A DNA stretch of 64,000 bases from Desulfovibrio sp. UCD-KL4C (GTDB lineage: Bacteria; Desulfobacterota; Desulfovibrionia; Desulfovibrionales; Desulfovibrionaceae): contig NZ_VCNC01000002.1 of NCBI RefSeq assembly GCF_006210265.1, positions 310,001 to 374,000 of the forward strand, in the 5' to 3' direction. Every line of letters starts with the position of its first letter. Positions within the stretch are counted from its first letter, which is position 1. A program made the translations under genes and the position numbers. Positions 1 through 9,863 of the stretch are shown here, piece by piece. Under the pieces are notes generated by a model. That model had not been told where the DNA came from, ran no database searches, and was given only the letters and a program-made list of their open reading frames with translations.

Positions 1-629
1 ATATGACCTGTATGGGTGATAATAAGCCCACATGATCTAGAACTTCTTGCCTTCTGTTCTTTCATGCTGAGATCCACAGCAGGCTCTATTTCTCCATCAA
101 GAAGAGTGCGGACCATTTTACCGATAAGGTGCATATTCTCGAGGTCAACACCGGATTCCGGTTCATCGAAAAGAAGCATATCCGGATTCTGCGCCATCAG
201 TTGGAGCAGCTCTGATCTTTTAATTTCACCACCGGAAAAACCAGCGTTGATATCGCGATCAAGAAAAGTCTGCATGTTCACTTTTTCGGCAAGCATTTCA
301 ACATCAACATTCGATCCATTTCCACACATTTTAACTAAATGTCTGGTTTTAAGACCGTGTATGGTCGGCGGACGTTGAAAAGACATGCCGACTCCAAGGC
401 GGGCGCGTTCATAAATAGGGGCATATGTAATATCTTTGCCCTTAAAAATAATTTTACCAGAAGTTACTTTATAATTACTAAAACCCATAAGAGTCATTAA
501 TAAAGAGGTCTTACCGGATCCGTTAGGGCCAAAAAGAATGAAGGTTTCCCCTTCTTTTATATGTAAGTCCAGGCCGTTGATGACCGTCTTGTCGCCAATT
601 TTGACGTGCAAGTCTTCTATCTTAAGCAT
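1..629 (-). CDS. sufC: SufC-type Fe-S cluster assembly ATPase (3' end outside window)
   Basis: This is an ABC-type ATPase that would power the SufBCD scaffold in cytoplasmic iron-sulfur cluster assembly. About 209 codons are visible and the frame stays open through the window edge. Walker A reads GPNGSGKT near residue 40. The signature is GFSGGEIKRSE, where the basic KR after SGGE is typical of SufC rather than of transport ATPases. Walker B is MLLFDEPESGVD, and the final visible residues contain the switch histidine (IITHTGH). The start is ATG at 629, preceded by GAGGG. SufB/D would be expected just beyond position 1. Another soluble ABC ATPase is possible but less likely. Confidence 0.85.
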   Translation of the reverse strand, partial: MLKIEDLHVKIGDKTVINGLDLHIKEGETFILFGPNGSGKTSLLMTLMGFSNYKVTSGKIIFKGKDITYAPIYERARLGVGMSFQRPPTIHGLKTRHLVKMCGNGSNVDVEMLAEKVNMQTFLDRDINAGFSGGEIKRSELLQLMAQNPDMLLFDEPESGVDLENMHLIGKMVRTLLDGEIEPAVDLSMKEQKARSSRSCGLIITHTGH

Positions 630-980
630 TGAGTTCCCTCACTTTACAAGCGATATGTCAAAAGCATTATCATTTAGTTAAATTAAAAACGCTTTCAAGA
701 GCTAATAAATTAAACTTTTCAAGTCCAGAATTAAAAAGCCTTTTTTTCACAATAAGAACAAACTGAGAAATTATATTTAAAAGACATATTTATCACATCG
801 GAAAGTTATAAAACCTAATAAAAAAGCTTCCATATTTGATTCGTTAACTTACAAAAAATGTACACGAGAATAAAAAAGTCAAGCAGACAGTGACTAAAAA
901 CTTATATTTTAGGCATTGATCGATTTACTTAACCTTAAATTATGACTAAGTTACAGCTTCTATTTTTCAGGAGAAACAAT
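630..980. other. Divergent AT-rich intergenic region
   Basis: This 351-base stretch separates the minus-strand sufC gene from the plus-strand Smr gene and should hold both promoters. It is rich in A and T runs. I see no clear -35/-10 pair, riboswitch or strong hairpin. The only assignable elements are the ribosome binding sites at its two ends. Confidence 0.5.
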
Positions 981-1739
981 ATGGCCGATAAAAGAATAAA
1001 ATCGTTTACAGACTTAAAATCTATGAAGTTTAAAGATAACGATAACAATAAAAAAAATGATTCCCAAATGCCTAAATCTGTTCAAAAGGTTCTTGAATCA
1101 CTAAATAAAAAAAAGAAACCCGTTAAGCCGGAAGAAAATAATTCTCAAGAAGAAGCACCTCTTGAAGATGAAATGACTTTTTTAAATGCCATGGCTGGTG
1201 TAAAGAAAATGGACAGCTCAACTATAAAAGTTGAGCGTGCTAAGCCGGATGTCTCAGTCATCCCCCCTAAAGATACAGACTCTGAAGATTTAAGCAATCT
1301 GGTTTCAGGTAATATTGATTTTGATTTGGAATATTCAGACGAATTCATGTTCGGACATGTTTGCGGAATTGATTCAAAAATATTTCAAAAACTGAAATCA
1401 GGCGCATACAGCTATGAGGCGCATATAGATCTTCATGGTATGACGGCCGAACAAGCTTTCGATAATCTCATGTTTTTTATCAGAGAGTCATTTCTTCAAG
1501 GCCACAGATGCCTGCTTGCAGTTACCGGTAAAGGCAAAAACTCTCCAGGCGGTTTCCCAATTTTAAAAAGAGAAATTTATGACTGGCTAACGCGTGATCC
1601 TTTCAGGAGAGTTGTTTTAGCTTTTTGTACGGCGCAGCCTAAAGACGGAGGTTCAGGAGCTATATATATTCTATTGCGGAAGCAAAAAAAAATTAAAGGA
1701 AAAGTAAAGTGGGATAAAGGAATCAATTGGAATGAATAG
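981..1739 (+). CDS. Smr-domain protein
   Basis: This is a 252-residue cytoplasmic protein with a C-terminal Smr domain, the small MutS-related fold found in DNA or RNA nicking enzymes. The first ~130 residues are lysine-rich and low in complexity, likely disordered. The Smr part has the usual DLHGMT motif near residue 150, TGKG about 35 residues later, and a GGSGAIYILLR stretch near the end. An ATG at 942 is in frame, but I chose 981 because AGGAG sits 7 bases upstream and the intervening residues do not look like family sequence. The next gene overlaps its 3' end by 8 bases, suggesting translational coupling. The substrate is not known. Confidence 0.85.
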   Translation: MADKRIKSFTDLKSMKFKDNDNNKKNDSQMPKSVQKVLESLNKKKKPVKPEENNSQEEAPLEDEMTFLNAMAGVKKMDSSTIKVERAKPDVSVIPPKDTDSEDLSNLVSGNIDFDLEYSDEFMFGHVCGIDSKIFQKLKSGAYSYEAHIDLHGMTAEQAFDNLMFFIRESFLQGHRCLLAVTGKGKNSPGGFPILKREIYDWLTRDPFRRVVLAFCTAQPKDGGSGAIYILLRKQKKIKGKVKWDKGINWNE

Positions 1740-2766
1740 CTTCTTCGAATCCAGTCAAATCAGGATTGCTTTTGGAATCCCCTTTGACAGCTTGGACTTC
1801 CATGAGCTTTTAGTTGCAGTTGGAGAGCTTGTTGCGTCCGGTAACAAACATTTTATTTTTGCTGCCTCTTTTCCATGGATTTTAGAATACGGACGAAATC
1901 CTCTTAATAGACTGAATGAAATCGATATCTTTATTGCTGCGGATTCAACGATAATCGGATTGGCCGAAAAAATTGGGCAAACAATCAAAATGCCCATTGA
2001 ATACTTCGAGTTTCCAGAACAAATTGCTCTTATTTGCGCTCATTACGGTTTTAGCCTTCTTCATGTTTCCAGCACAGCATTAAAAACCGACATACTTGTT
2101 CGCGATGGTTATGTGCCTTTATCGTGGGACTTGTTTAGCAATTTTAAAATTTCAGACTGCTTAGATAAAAAGCATAAAGATTCGATAATTTCCAGTGCAA
2201 TCAGTTTAAAGCCTGATGTTATTTTAATATCCGCATCACCTGATGATTTAAGGACATTTATCCCTGAAATCCATAAAAAAATTCCAAATTGTTTACTGGT
2301 ATGCACTCCGAAAGATGAAACAAAATCCACACTGAGTAGCAGAATTAGAAATATAATTTCACCGTTAGTTCTAGCCAGCCAAGAAAGCTGTTTACTAAAA
2401 CACACGAATGAAGCATGTGCAAATTCAATCCAAAGTTCCGTCAGCTATGATGACAAATCAGAACAGTCTGCTATCAGAATTTCAGGAGTTTTAAGTTCCA
2501 GAGTAGTATCAGATCTTCGAAGGATTGTTATAAACATCCTTAAAACAGGTAAGAATCTTGAGCTTGATTTATCCACAACGACGGCTATTTCTATCAAAGG
2601 ATTAGAAGAATTATTTTATCTGAATCGTCTGTTTAAAACAGCAGAGAAAAAGCCCGTAATTCGAGCAATCTCTCCCGAAGCCCTGACACTTTTTCATCAA
2701 TCTGGAATAGCTTCATTTTTTAAAAATATACCAGGAATAGTTGATGAGATGGAAACTGACACATAG
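1732..2766 (+). CDS. WecG/TagA-like N-terminal domain fused to a STAS domain
   Basis: I do not recognise a characterised protein of 344 residues with this layout. The N-terminal ~200 residues resemble the WecG/TagA/CpsF glycosyltransferase fold in outline: a stretch like 'NPLNRLNEIDIFIAAD', then a segment like 'YGFSLLHVSST' and 'KPDVILISASPDD'. The position where active enzymes carry an Asp-Gly acceptor-site motif reads ADST, so it may be inactive. The last ~100 residues look like a STAS domain of the anti-anti-sigma type (ISGVLSSRVVSDLRR, then LELDLSTTTAISIKGLEEL). The conserved phospho-serine position of STAS appears as the TTTAIS region. It overlaps the Smr gene, so the two are probably co-expressed. 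A regulatory role is inferred only. Confidence 0.6.
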   Translation: MNSFFESSQIRIAFGIPFDSLDFHELLVAVGELVASGNKHFIFAASFPWILEYGRNPLNRLNEIDIFIAADSTIIGLAEKIGQTIKMPIEYFEFPEQIALICAHYGFSLLHVSSTALKTDILVRDGYVPLSWDLFSNFKISDCLDKKHKDSIISSAISLKPDVILISASPDDLRTFIPEIHKKIPNCLLVCTPKDETKSTLSSRIRNIISPLVLASQESCLLKHTNEACANSIQSSVSYDDKSEQSAIRISGVLSSRVVSDLRRIVINILKTGKNLELDLSTTTAISIKGLEELFYLNRLFKTAEKKPVIRAISPEALTLFHQSGIASFFKNIPGIVDEMETDT

Positions 2767-2781
2767 ATCGTGAAAACAGCA

Positions 2782-5124
2782 CTAAAGCATATTAACAGGA
2801 TCAAGATCGAGTGTAATACGTATGTTTTTCGTATGCGGATTACTTCTCATCATTTCAGCATATAAATTGCGAGTTTTAACCCAATCTCCAGATTTAATAA
2901 GGCAGTTAAACCTCCTGCGACCTCTAAGCTGAGAAAGCGGTGCCGGAACCGGTCCCAAAGCCATCAATCCCATTTTCATAGCAGATTCTCTTATTTGCTT
3001 AAAAAATGGAGTACACAATTCATCTCCATCCCAGCTAAGGGGATAACTGATCCTAATCAATGCTAATTTAGTAAATGGCGGATATTTGAATTTACGGCGC
3101 TTCTCAATTTCATGTTCAAAAAAAGTTTTATAATCTGCAGAACTGACAGAACTCCAGATCGGATTTTCTGGATTTCTGGTTTGGATAATAACTTCACCGG
3201 GTTTATCCCCCCTTCCAGCCCTGCCGGAAACCTGAACCAAGAGCTGAAACGTCCGTTCCGCGGACCTATAATCCGGAAGATTTAGTCCCAAATCTCCTTC
3301 AGAAACCACAACAAGAGTAACTCCTGGGAAGTTATGGCCCTTCGATAACATCTGCGTTCCAACAAGAACCTGAGCATCTCCTCTGGCGAAACTCTTAAGT
3401 ATCTCTTCCAGCTTTTCCTGTCTGCGGGTACTATCCCTATCCATGCGTAAAATCTTTGTTTCAGCTGGCAACGCCTTTGCAACCTGTTCCTCCAGCCTTT
3501 CTGTTCCACCACCAAGCGGAAGCAGATGACTGCCCCCGCACATTGGGCAAGGAAGTGGAAAAGAATGTGCATTCCCGCAATAATGGCAAATAAGCCGTTC
3601 TCTACCTTTGTGATAAGTCATGCTGACATTACAATGCGGGCATTTAATCGGCTCTTCGCAATCGGTGCAATAAATTAATGGCGAGAAACCGCGACGATTC
3701 AGCATAATAATTGCCTGCTCGCCTCTCTCAATAACTTCCTTCAGTCTATCCTCAGTTTCAAAAGCAAATGGTTGTTCAGGATTTTTGATTTTACTTGTAT
3801 CAACTATCCGCACTTCCGGCAGCATACTTTTCCCGACACGATTCTCCATAGATATCATGCTGAAAGCCCCTTGCTGTGCGGCATAAAAAGTCTTTAAATC
3901 AGGTGTTGCAGAACCTAAAATCAATAAACTATTTGTTTTTTGAGCTAAAAAATATGCGACTTCTTTTGCTTGATACGGAAGACGTTCTTCTTGCTTATAT
4001 GATTCATCGTGTTCTTCATCCACAATAAACAGGCCTGGATTTTGAATCGGTAAAAAAAGCGCAGAGCGTGTTCCGATTATCAAAACAGGATTATTGGAGC
4101 CTGAAACAGCACGAAAAATAGCTTCCTTGCGCACAGGAGTCTGATAACCATGATATAAATATTTTTCTGAATCAGGAAAAAGTGGACAGATACTGTTCCA
4201 AAGAGAATATGCAAGAGCTATTTCCGGCACAAGAATTACAGCTGAACAGCCTCGTTCCAGACATTTTCGGGCAGCTGTCATGTACACAAGAGTCTTGCCG
4301 CTGCCAGTGATTCCATGCAGAAGTTTTACCTCCATATTATTACTGTCAAGCGCAGTTTCTATTTCTAAAAGAGCAGATTCCTGCTGCTTGGTAGGAACAA
4401 AATCCCAATCATCGGAGCTGACCATACATTTTTCAGCAGGATCCCGTTCTTCGGCAGGCGGGGGCCCTACTCTCAAAAGTAAATCCGAATGGAGCTTATT
4501 AATGATCCCGGTCGTCCAATCGCCCATTACTCTTTTCAAAAAACCTTTTTCACGTGGCCCGTTTTCATAGATATATTCTAAAACCTGCAACTGACGCGCA
4601 GCATTTGGACGAACAGGCCACGGAGGGTCACTCGTCAAACTTACATATTCTTCTTTTTCAATAGCTGTAGGCAAACAAACATTCATCCTGTCCTCATTAT
4701 AAATGTGAACAAGTTGCATTCTTGAATTAACCGGCATGCGCGCGAGATCAACACCTTTCAAACGTGTTGGAAAATCTTTATCTGCTATTTTAAATGATAG
4801 TTTAGCACTTCTAAATCGCTTCGGCACAACATTTTCCAGAACTTTACCAAGCGGTTGCAATTGTCTGGAAGCAATATTTCTATATAACTGGAAATGCGTA
4901 ACGTTGAGAAGTGGCTTCTTTTCGAGAGGCCAAATTATCGATTTTAACTCAACATTCTGTGGTGGTTCCAATTGAGTTTCAATTAAAAAGGCAACTCTGA
5001 TTGATTTGCCAAGCGGAACAAGCACACGCTGACCTTCCTGAAGCTCAGGAAGGTCAGCAGGAGCTGAATAAGTATATATTGAATAAGGAGGGCTGGCTAG
5101 GCAAGCCTGCCAGAGTATAGACAT
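2782..5124 (-). CDS. priA: Primosomal protein N' (replication restart helicase PriA)
   Basis: PriA binds abandoned replication forks and reloads the replicative helicase through the primosome; it is a 3'-5' superfamily 2 helicase. The 780-residue product has the family's full length. Walker A (GITGSGKT) lies near residue 275 and the DEEH box (VDEEHDESYKQ) about 100 residues later. A zinc-binding segment near residues 485-530 carries four CxxC pairs (CTDC, CPHC, CHYC, CPMC). The QVSGRAGRG motif VI follows. It is the last gene of the minus-strand run that starts with ftsH and begins 11 bases after the preceding stop. It converges with the STAS gene at a distance of 15 bases. Confidence 0.95.
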   Translation of the reverse strand: MSILWQACLASPPYSIYTYSAPADLPELQEGQRVLVPLGKSIRVAFLIETQLEPPQNVELKSIIWPLEKKPLLNVTHFQLYRNIASRQLQPLGKVLENVVPKRFRSAKLSFKIADKDFPTRLKGVDLARMPVNSRMQLVHIYNEDRMNVCLPTAIEKEEYVSLTSDPPWPVRPNAARQLQVLEYIYENGPREKGFLKRVMGDWTTGIINKLHSDLLLRVGPPPAEERDPAEKCMVSSDDWDFVPTKQQESALLEIETALDSNNMEVKLLHGITGSGKTLVYMTAARKCLERGCSAVILVPEIALAYSLWNSICPLFPDSEKYLYHGYQTPVRKEAIFRAVSGSNNPVLIIGTRSALFLPIQNPGLFIVDEEHDESYKQEERLPYQAKEVAYFLAQKTNSLLILGSATPDLKTFYAAQQGAFSMISMENRVGKSMLPEVRIVDTSKIKNPEQPFAFETEDRLKEVIERGEQAIIMLNRRGFSPLIYCTDCEEPIKCPHCNVSMTYHKGRERLICHYCGNAHSFPLPCPMCGGSHLLPLGGGTERLEEQVAKALPAETKILRMDRDSTRRQEKLEEILKSFARGDAQVLVGTQMLSKGHNFPGVTLVVVSEGDLGLNLPDYRSAERTFQLLVQVSGRAGRGDKPGEVIIQTRNPENPIWSSVSSADYKTFFEHEIEKRRKFKYPPFTKLALIRISYPLSWDGDELCTPFFKQIRESAMKMGLMALGPVPAPLSQLRGRRRFNCLIKSGDWVKTRNLYAEMMRSNPHTKNIRITLDLDPVNML

Positions 5125-5135
5125 TTTTATTCCGA

Positions 5136-5900
5136 CTAATGTTTAAGGCTAAGACATCTTTTCAAAATACTGAAAACAAAACTACTTGGGTCAACGCAAT
5201 CTGTTTCTTTTTTTAAAGCAGATTCTGAAAAAACTGATGAAGCTATTTTTTGCCTGACCCCGCGCCATTCAATTTTAAATTCAATAGAATCTTCACCAGC
5301 TTTTATAGTTCCTGAATGAGGAAGCATAAATCCGGCAAATTTCATATAAGTTCCAAACGTAATTACATTTGAGAAATTTAAAACAATTTTCAAGGGAGCA
5401 AAATTTTCATTATCAAGCCAGATTTGCGATGAAGAATCATCGCCTTGCTCTGCGCCATAAACAAATGACGGCATGTACTCATCAGTGAAACCAAAGCTCC
5501 GGGTAGAATTACTAACTCCAAGACTTTTCCAATCATTTGTAGGATTATCTGGGATCCAAAACTGTAGCAACGAAACTGGAAAATCCCCATCAACCGGACA
5601 TTGAGCTGTAGTCTTAAATTTTTGCCCAACAGACTTTGTAGTTGTAACTTCATTCGTAATAGAATTACATGTAAAAGTCTGCTGCCAATGATTATCTCCG
5701 CGAGTAATAGTTAACACAGTTCCCGGTTCAGATGGAAAAGTGATAACAGCTTTATAAGATGTTAACGCTCCATATTTTTGAAGCAAAGTAGCATCTATAG
5801 CTGCATCAGAAGGGAAAAAAGCCCTTGCCGATCTGCAACAAAGCAGACTTACGGCAAGGACCATTATAAATATTGAAATAGATTTATTTTTTACGAACAA
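5136..5900 (-). CDS. Conserved exported protein of unknown function
   Basis: I do not recognise a family. The 254-residue product starts with a basic, then hydrophobic segment ending in SARA, a plausible Sec signal peptide cut before FFPSDA near residue 28. The mature part is beta-rich in appearance, with many Thr, Ser and aromatic residues (for example TITRGDNHWQQTF). It has cysteines near residues 77, 99 and 235 and near the C-terminus that could form disulfides. This suggests an outer-membrane- or periplasm-facing protein, perhaps with a LolA-like or outer-membrane-associated beta fold, but that is a guess. Its start overlaps the galU stop by 10 bases and priA follows 11 bases later, so it belongs to this operon. 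Confidence 0.6.
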   Translation of the reverse strand: MFVKNKSISIFIMVLAVSLLCCRSARAFFPSDAAIDATLLQKYGALTSYKAVITFPSEPGTVLTITRGDNHWQQTFTCNSITNEVTTTKSVGQKFKTTAQCPVDGDFPVSLLQFWIPDNPTNDWKSLGVSNSTRSFGFTDEYMPSFVYGAEQGDDSSSQIWLDNENFAPLKIVLNFSNVITFGTYMKFAGFMLPHSGTIKAGEDSIEFKIEWRGVRQKIASSVFSESALKKETDCVDPSSFVFSILKRCLSLKH

Positions 5901-6760
5901 GACAAGAGCTCCCGCAATCTCTTTACTAAATCATCATGCAACTCTTCATCTTGAAGAGCAAAATAAATATTAGCTGTAAGGTACTCTACCCAGTCGCCGG
6001 CATCAAATCTTTGCCCACGCAATTTAACAGCAAGAAGCTTGTTATCCTGAGCAAGACATTGCAAAGCATCAGTAAGCTGAATTTCTCCTCCAACACCGGG
6101 TTCAAGATTTTCAAGATGGTCAAAAATCTCTGGCAGCAAGACATATCGTCCTACTATTGCAAGTCTGGAAGGAGCTTTACCAATAGCAGGCTTTTCAACA
6201 AGACTGCGTACTCTGTACATTCCTGGCGCAAATTCTTCACCCTGAATAATTCCGTAGCGATTAACCTTATTCTCAGGGACTTCAATTACCCCTACAACAG
6301 CCATATTTTCGGTTCTTGCCGCATCAATAAGCTGTTTAATACCGGGCTCACCACCGAACATAAGGTCGTCACCAACCATGACAGCGAAAGGATCATTTTT
6401 ACACACTTCTTTAGCACACAGAACCGCGTGGCCAAGACCAAGCTGTTTTTTCTGCCGAACTGAAATAATATTGACCATTTCAGCTACCTTTCGGACTTCT
6501 TCTAAAGTCTCATCTTTGCCGGCTCGTTCAAGAACATCTTCAAGATTCAAGTTATAGTCAAAATGATCTTCGATAATTTTTTTATTCTGATTGGTAATAA
6601 AAACAACATCTGTAAGCCCACTGGTCATAGCTTCTTCTACAACATGCTGTATTACTGGTTTTCTAAAAATGGGGAGCATTTCCTTAGGAATATTTTTAGT
6701 GGCAGGTAATGATCTTGTACCCCAACCCGCAACCGGAACAATAACTTTTTTGATGACCAT
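5891..6760 (-). CDS. galU: UTP-glucose-1-phosphate uridylyltransferase
   Basis: GalU makes UDP-glucose from UTP and glucose-1-phosphate, feeding polysaccharide and LPS synthesis. The 289-residue product opens with VIVPVAGWGTRSLPATKN, the nucleotide-binding loop of the family, followed by IPKEMLPI. The later GDDLMFGG and VEKP segments fit the uridylyltransferase active site, as does GDWVEYL near the end. An upstream in-frame ATG at 6799 would add 13 residues. I chose 6760 because AAGGAG precedes it by 7 bases and the added residues are unlike the family. It lies 50 bases downstream of glmM in the same operon. Confidence 0.92.
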   Translation of the reverse strand: MVIKKVIVPVAGWGTRSLPATKNIPKEMLPIFRKPVIQHVVEEAMTSGLTDVVFITNQNKKIIEDHFDYNLNLEDVLERAGKDETLEEVRKVAEMVNIISVRQKKQLGLGHAVLCAKEVCKNDPFAVMVGDDLMFGGEPGIKQLIDAARTENMAVVGVIEVPENKVNRYGIIQGEEFAPGMYRVRSLVEKPAIGKAPSRLAIVGRYVLLPEIFDHLENLEPGVGGEIQLTDALQCLAQDNKLLAVKLRGQRFDAGDWVEYLTANIYFALQDEELHDDLVKRLRELLSCS

Positions 6761-6810
6761 TGATCGGACTCCTTGAATATATTCAATGTTCTTACACACT
6801 GAATCATTAT

Positions 6811-8160
6811 TTAACGTAAATGCTTTTCCAAGACTTCTGCAAGTTCAGCAGTGTAAAGCTCTACTTTGGAATTATCTTCGGCTTCAACCATTACTCTGGC
6901 AACAGATTCAGTTCCAGAATATCTGAGCAGAACTCGCCCTTTATCTCCAAGATCTTTTTCAACTTTTTTCAAAGCTTTCTGGACAGCCGGTACATCCTCA
7001 AAAGGAATCTTACGCTTAACATGTACATTTTTTAAAGCTTGCGGATATAATTGTAATTGTCCCGAAAGCTCAGATAACGGCCTGTTCTTTTGACAGAGTA
7101 TACGTAATAACTGAAGAGCGGCAAGTAATCCGTCACCGGTTGTACTGTATTCTCTAAAAATAAGATGACCGGACTGTTCGCCGCCGAAAATTGCGCCTTC
7201 ACGCCGCATAGCTTCCATAACATAGCGATCACCAACCGGTGTTCTAAGAAGCGTTCCGCCATGCTCCTTCATGAAATTTTCAAGAGCCATATTGCTCATG
7301 ACAGTCGCAACAAGCATATTTTTAGGCAGTTTTCCACGTTCGAGCAGATCCGCTGCACATATTGCCATCAATTGATCACCATCCAAAATCTGCCCTTTTT
7401 CATCAACAACGATCAACCGATCTCCGTCACCATCAAGAGCTAGTCCAATATCAGCATTTTCTTCTATCACTCTTTGTCCGACTATTTCCGGATAAAGTGA
7501 CCCACATTTGTCATTAATATTAAGACCGTTAGGTTTATTACCAATAGTAACAACTTCGGCTCCAAGTTCTTCGAACATTTGACCAAGGCCATATGTCGCA
7601 CCATTGGCGCAATCAAGAACAAGCTTAACACCTTTAAGAGTCATCTCCTGAGGAAAACTATATTTTAAATATACAATATAACGTCCTTTTGCGTCATCAA
7701 TTTTAAAAGCTCTTCCAACTTTTTCAGACTGAGGATATGTCCACTGCGGATTATTAGAGAGAATCATTTCAGATATCTGGTCTTCAAGTTCATCAGGTAA
7801 TTTAAAACCATTTTTATCAAAAAGCTTAATCCCATTATCCATAAACGGATTATGAGATGCAGAGATAACAATACCCAAATCTGCACGCATGTTACGGGTC
7901 AAAAAAGATATTGCAGGAGTAGGCATTGGCCCTACTTGAAAAACATCCATCCCCATTGCACAAAGCCCTGCCGTCAAAGCAGATTCAAAAACATATCCTG
8001 AAAGCCTCGTATCTTTACCAATAATTACTTTGTGACGCTGATTGCCATTTCTAAAAAAATGTCCACATGCAAGTCCAAGCTTTAAGGCTATTTCAGGAGT
8101 CATAGGGAATATATTAACCTGACCTCGCAGGCCGTCAGTACCGAATAAACGTTTACTCAT
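6811..8160 (-). CDS. glmM: Phosphoglucosamine mutase
   Basis: GlmM converts glucosamine-6-phosphate to glucosamine-1-phosphate, the step before UDP-GlcNAc in peptidoglycan and LPS synthesis. The 449-residue length is typical. The phosphoserine loop VISASHNP lies near residue 100, the metal-binding loop DGDGDR near residue 240 and the sugar-specificity loop GGEQSGH near residue 325. A phosphate-binding RYSGTES follows in the C-terminal domain. It sits directly after cdaA-cdaR, an order also known in Firmicutes, where c-di-AMP synthesis and GlmM are physically linked. The sequence alone does not show that interaction here. Confidence 0.95.
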   Translation of the reverse strand: MSKRLFGTDGLRGQVNIFPMTPEIALKLGLACGHFFRNGNQRHKVIIGKDTRLSGYVFESALTAGLCAMGMDVFQVGPMPTPAISFLTRNMRADLGIVISASHNPFMDNGIKLFDKNGFKLPDELEDQISEMILSNNPQWTYPQSEKVGRAFKIDDAKGRYIVYLKYSFPQEMTLKGVKLVLDCANGATYGLGQMFEELGAEVVTIGNKPNGLNINDKCGSLYPEIVGQRVIEENADIGLALDGDGDRLIVVDEKGQILDGDQLMAICAADLLERGKLPKNMLVATVMSNMALENFMKEHGGTLLRTPVGDRYVMEAMRREGAIFGGEQSGHLIFREYSTTGDGLLAALQLLRILCQKNRPLSELSGQLQLYPQALKNVHVKRKIPFEDVPAVQKALKKVEKDLGDKGRVLLRYSGTESVARVMVEAEDNSKVELYTAELAEVLEKHLR

Positions 8161-8192
8161 CCAAAATCTCCCAAGACAAACACGATCAGATG

Positions 8193-9113
8193 CTAATGAC
8201 CGACTGGATTCTGTCTCGATATAGTTACAGTTATTTTTTCAGGGTTTTTCTTAGTTACTATACACCCTGAGGGTACGCTTACATCGTAAGGTACAATGTT
8301 TTTACCAATTGGAATAGTTCCATTAATATCTATAGATGCCGTAATTTCATTCCTAAATCCGCTCTTTCTGAAGAAAGGTTTAGGCCCTTCAACATAAAGA
8401 CGGACAAAATTCTGACTGGCAGTAAATTCTACTTCTTCCGGTCCAAGTATATATAGCGGTACCTTGACCCACATTTTTGCATTTTTCACCGCAAAATCCA
8501 AAGAAACGGATACCGTTCCAGGCGTTGCTTCAACTTCATCAGGAAGTTTCAGCGGAACATCCCCTTTCCAATCCCGAGGAGTATCAGAATCGAGCGTTAT
8601 AGTCTGCGTACGCACTTGAGTAACCTTTTTAAGAATAGATGCTGGTCCACGTAAAGTGACTTCAGCAGGATCAGCTACTTTATTTTCAAGTGTGTAATCG
8701 CGGTCAAGCGCTCCTTTCCACTTAGGAACTACCTTAACCTGTTTTTTTACATACATATCAACATCAAGCTTGATAACAGAGGGGTTAACTTCTACAACTT
8801 CTAACGCACTACCAAGTGAAAGTTTATCAGCAGAAATCGCAATTGGATTAATGCCGACAGTTAACCCGCTAGTATCAAGTGAATAAGCCGTTTTTTTTGT
8901 ATCTAAATTGCGGATTAAACCTTTTGGCCCCCTGATCCGCGCAGACACTTTCGAAATCATACCACTTCGTATTATCATACCTTGCGGAGGATTAACTATT
9001 TCCAACGGAAACTCGACCCATGTTTCCACCAGATCACGCCCTGTGACTAAGTACCATGTCAAAAGCGACATTAATAATGCCAAAATAGCTATTTTCCAGC
9101 GCGTATTTACCAT
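8193..9113 (-). CDS. cdaR: YbbR-domain protein (CdaR-like)
   Basis: This 306-residue protein has one N-terminal transmembrane segment ([14 protein letters not shown]), followed by repeated YbbR domains predicted outside the membrane. YbbR modules are visible as repeats of a pattern like '[14 protein letters not shown]' and '[13 protein letters not shown]'. In Firmicutes CdaR binds and tunes the membrane diadenylate cyclase CdaA. Here it begins 3 bases after the cdaA stop, which supports the same partnership. The domain assignment is firm; the regulatory role is carried over from the family. Confidence 0.85.
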   Translation of the reverse strand: MVNTRWKIAILALLMSLLTWYLVTGRDLVETWVEFPLEIVNPPQGMIIRSGMISKVSARIRGPKGLIRNLDTKKTAYSLDTSGLTVGINPIAISADKLSLGSALEVVEVNPSVIKLDVDMYVKKQVKVVPKWKGALDRDYTLENKVADPAEVTLRGPASILKKVTQVRTQTITLDSDTPRDWKGDVPLKLPDEVEATPGTVSVSLDFAVKNAKMWVKVPLYILGPEEVEFTASQNFVRLYVEGPKPFFRKSGFRNEITASIDINGTIPIGKNIVPYDVSVPSGCIVTKKNPEKITVTISRQNPVGH

Positions 9114-9116
9114 AAT

Positions 9117-9863
9117 CTAACTCAAAGTGTTTTTGAGTACACGTTTAAGCCTGACAATATCCAGACTTGTAGTAAGTTTACCACCTATTGCGACAGAAAT
9201 AGTGCCTTGTTCTTCGGAAACAATGATTACAACAACATCTGTCTCTTCACTTATTCCAAGAGCGGCTCTATGCCTTGTACCTATAGAACTCTGCTGAGTA
9301 GAGACCTGTGCCAATGGCAAAATGCATGATGCGGCAACAATCCTATTTGAGCTGATGATGACAGCTCCGTCATGGAGCGGAGTATCAGGCCAAAAAATAT
9401 TTATGAGAATTTGTTTTGTTATTTTCGAATCAATTTCTACGCCTTTTTCAATGATATCACCTAAAGGCACATTCTTTTGAATTACAACTAACGCACCTAT
9501 TTTACGGCGTGCCATTGAGTCCATAGCTGAACAAATTTCATCAATAACTGCAATTTTAAAATCATTTTTACGCCAAAAACGTCCGGCACCCATCTGGGCC
9601 AGACCTTTACGAATATCTCGTTGAAATAAAATAACAATGATAAGAAAAATAGAACTAAGGAAATTTGTAAGCAGCCAATTTAAAGTATAAAGACCAAAAA
9701 CATCAGAAAAGTAATAGACAAGTAAAAGGACTAGAAGACCCCAGACAATTGCTGCAGCGCGAGTTCCACGCACTAAAAGAATCACATAGAAATAGACAAC
9801 TGCAACGAGTGCTATATCAAGCAATTCCTTCCATGAGATCTGAAATCCTAAAAATCCAAACAT
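9117..9863 (-). CDS. cdaA: Membrane diadenylate cyclase CdaA
   Basis: CdaA makes cyclic di-AMP from two ATP. The 248-residue protein has three hydrophobic segments in its first ~85 residues, then the DAC domain. The two catalytic motifs are intact: DGA near residue 164 (LHDGAVIIS) and RHR near residue 198 (GTRHRAALG). Its ATG overlaps the folP stop by one base and cdaR follows immediately. A second DAC-domain protein is encoded at 27543-28973. Annotations often call this family DisA_N/DUF147, but the three membrane segments fit CdaA rather than DisA. Confidence 0.93.
   Translation of the reverse strand: MFGFLGFQISWKELLDIALVAVVYFYVILLVRGTRAAAIVWGLLVLLLVYYFSDVFGLYTLNWLLTNFLSSIFLIIVILFQRDIRKGLAQMGAGRFWRKNDFKIAVIDEICSAMDSMARRKIGALVVIQKNVPLGDIIEKGVEIDSKITKQILINIFWPDTPLHDGAVIISSNRIVAASCILPLAQVSTQQSSIGTRHRAALGISEETDVVVIIVSEEQGTISVAIGGKLTTSLDIVRLKRVLKNTLS

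Noticed and set aside
16-378. Open frame of 120 codons on the plus strand
   Set aside because: It is antisense to the sufC coding sequence, which has clear ATPase motifs on the other strand.
5936-6463. 175-codon plus-strand open frame
   Set aside because: It lies entirely inside galU on the opposite strand and shows no recognisable features.
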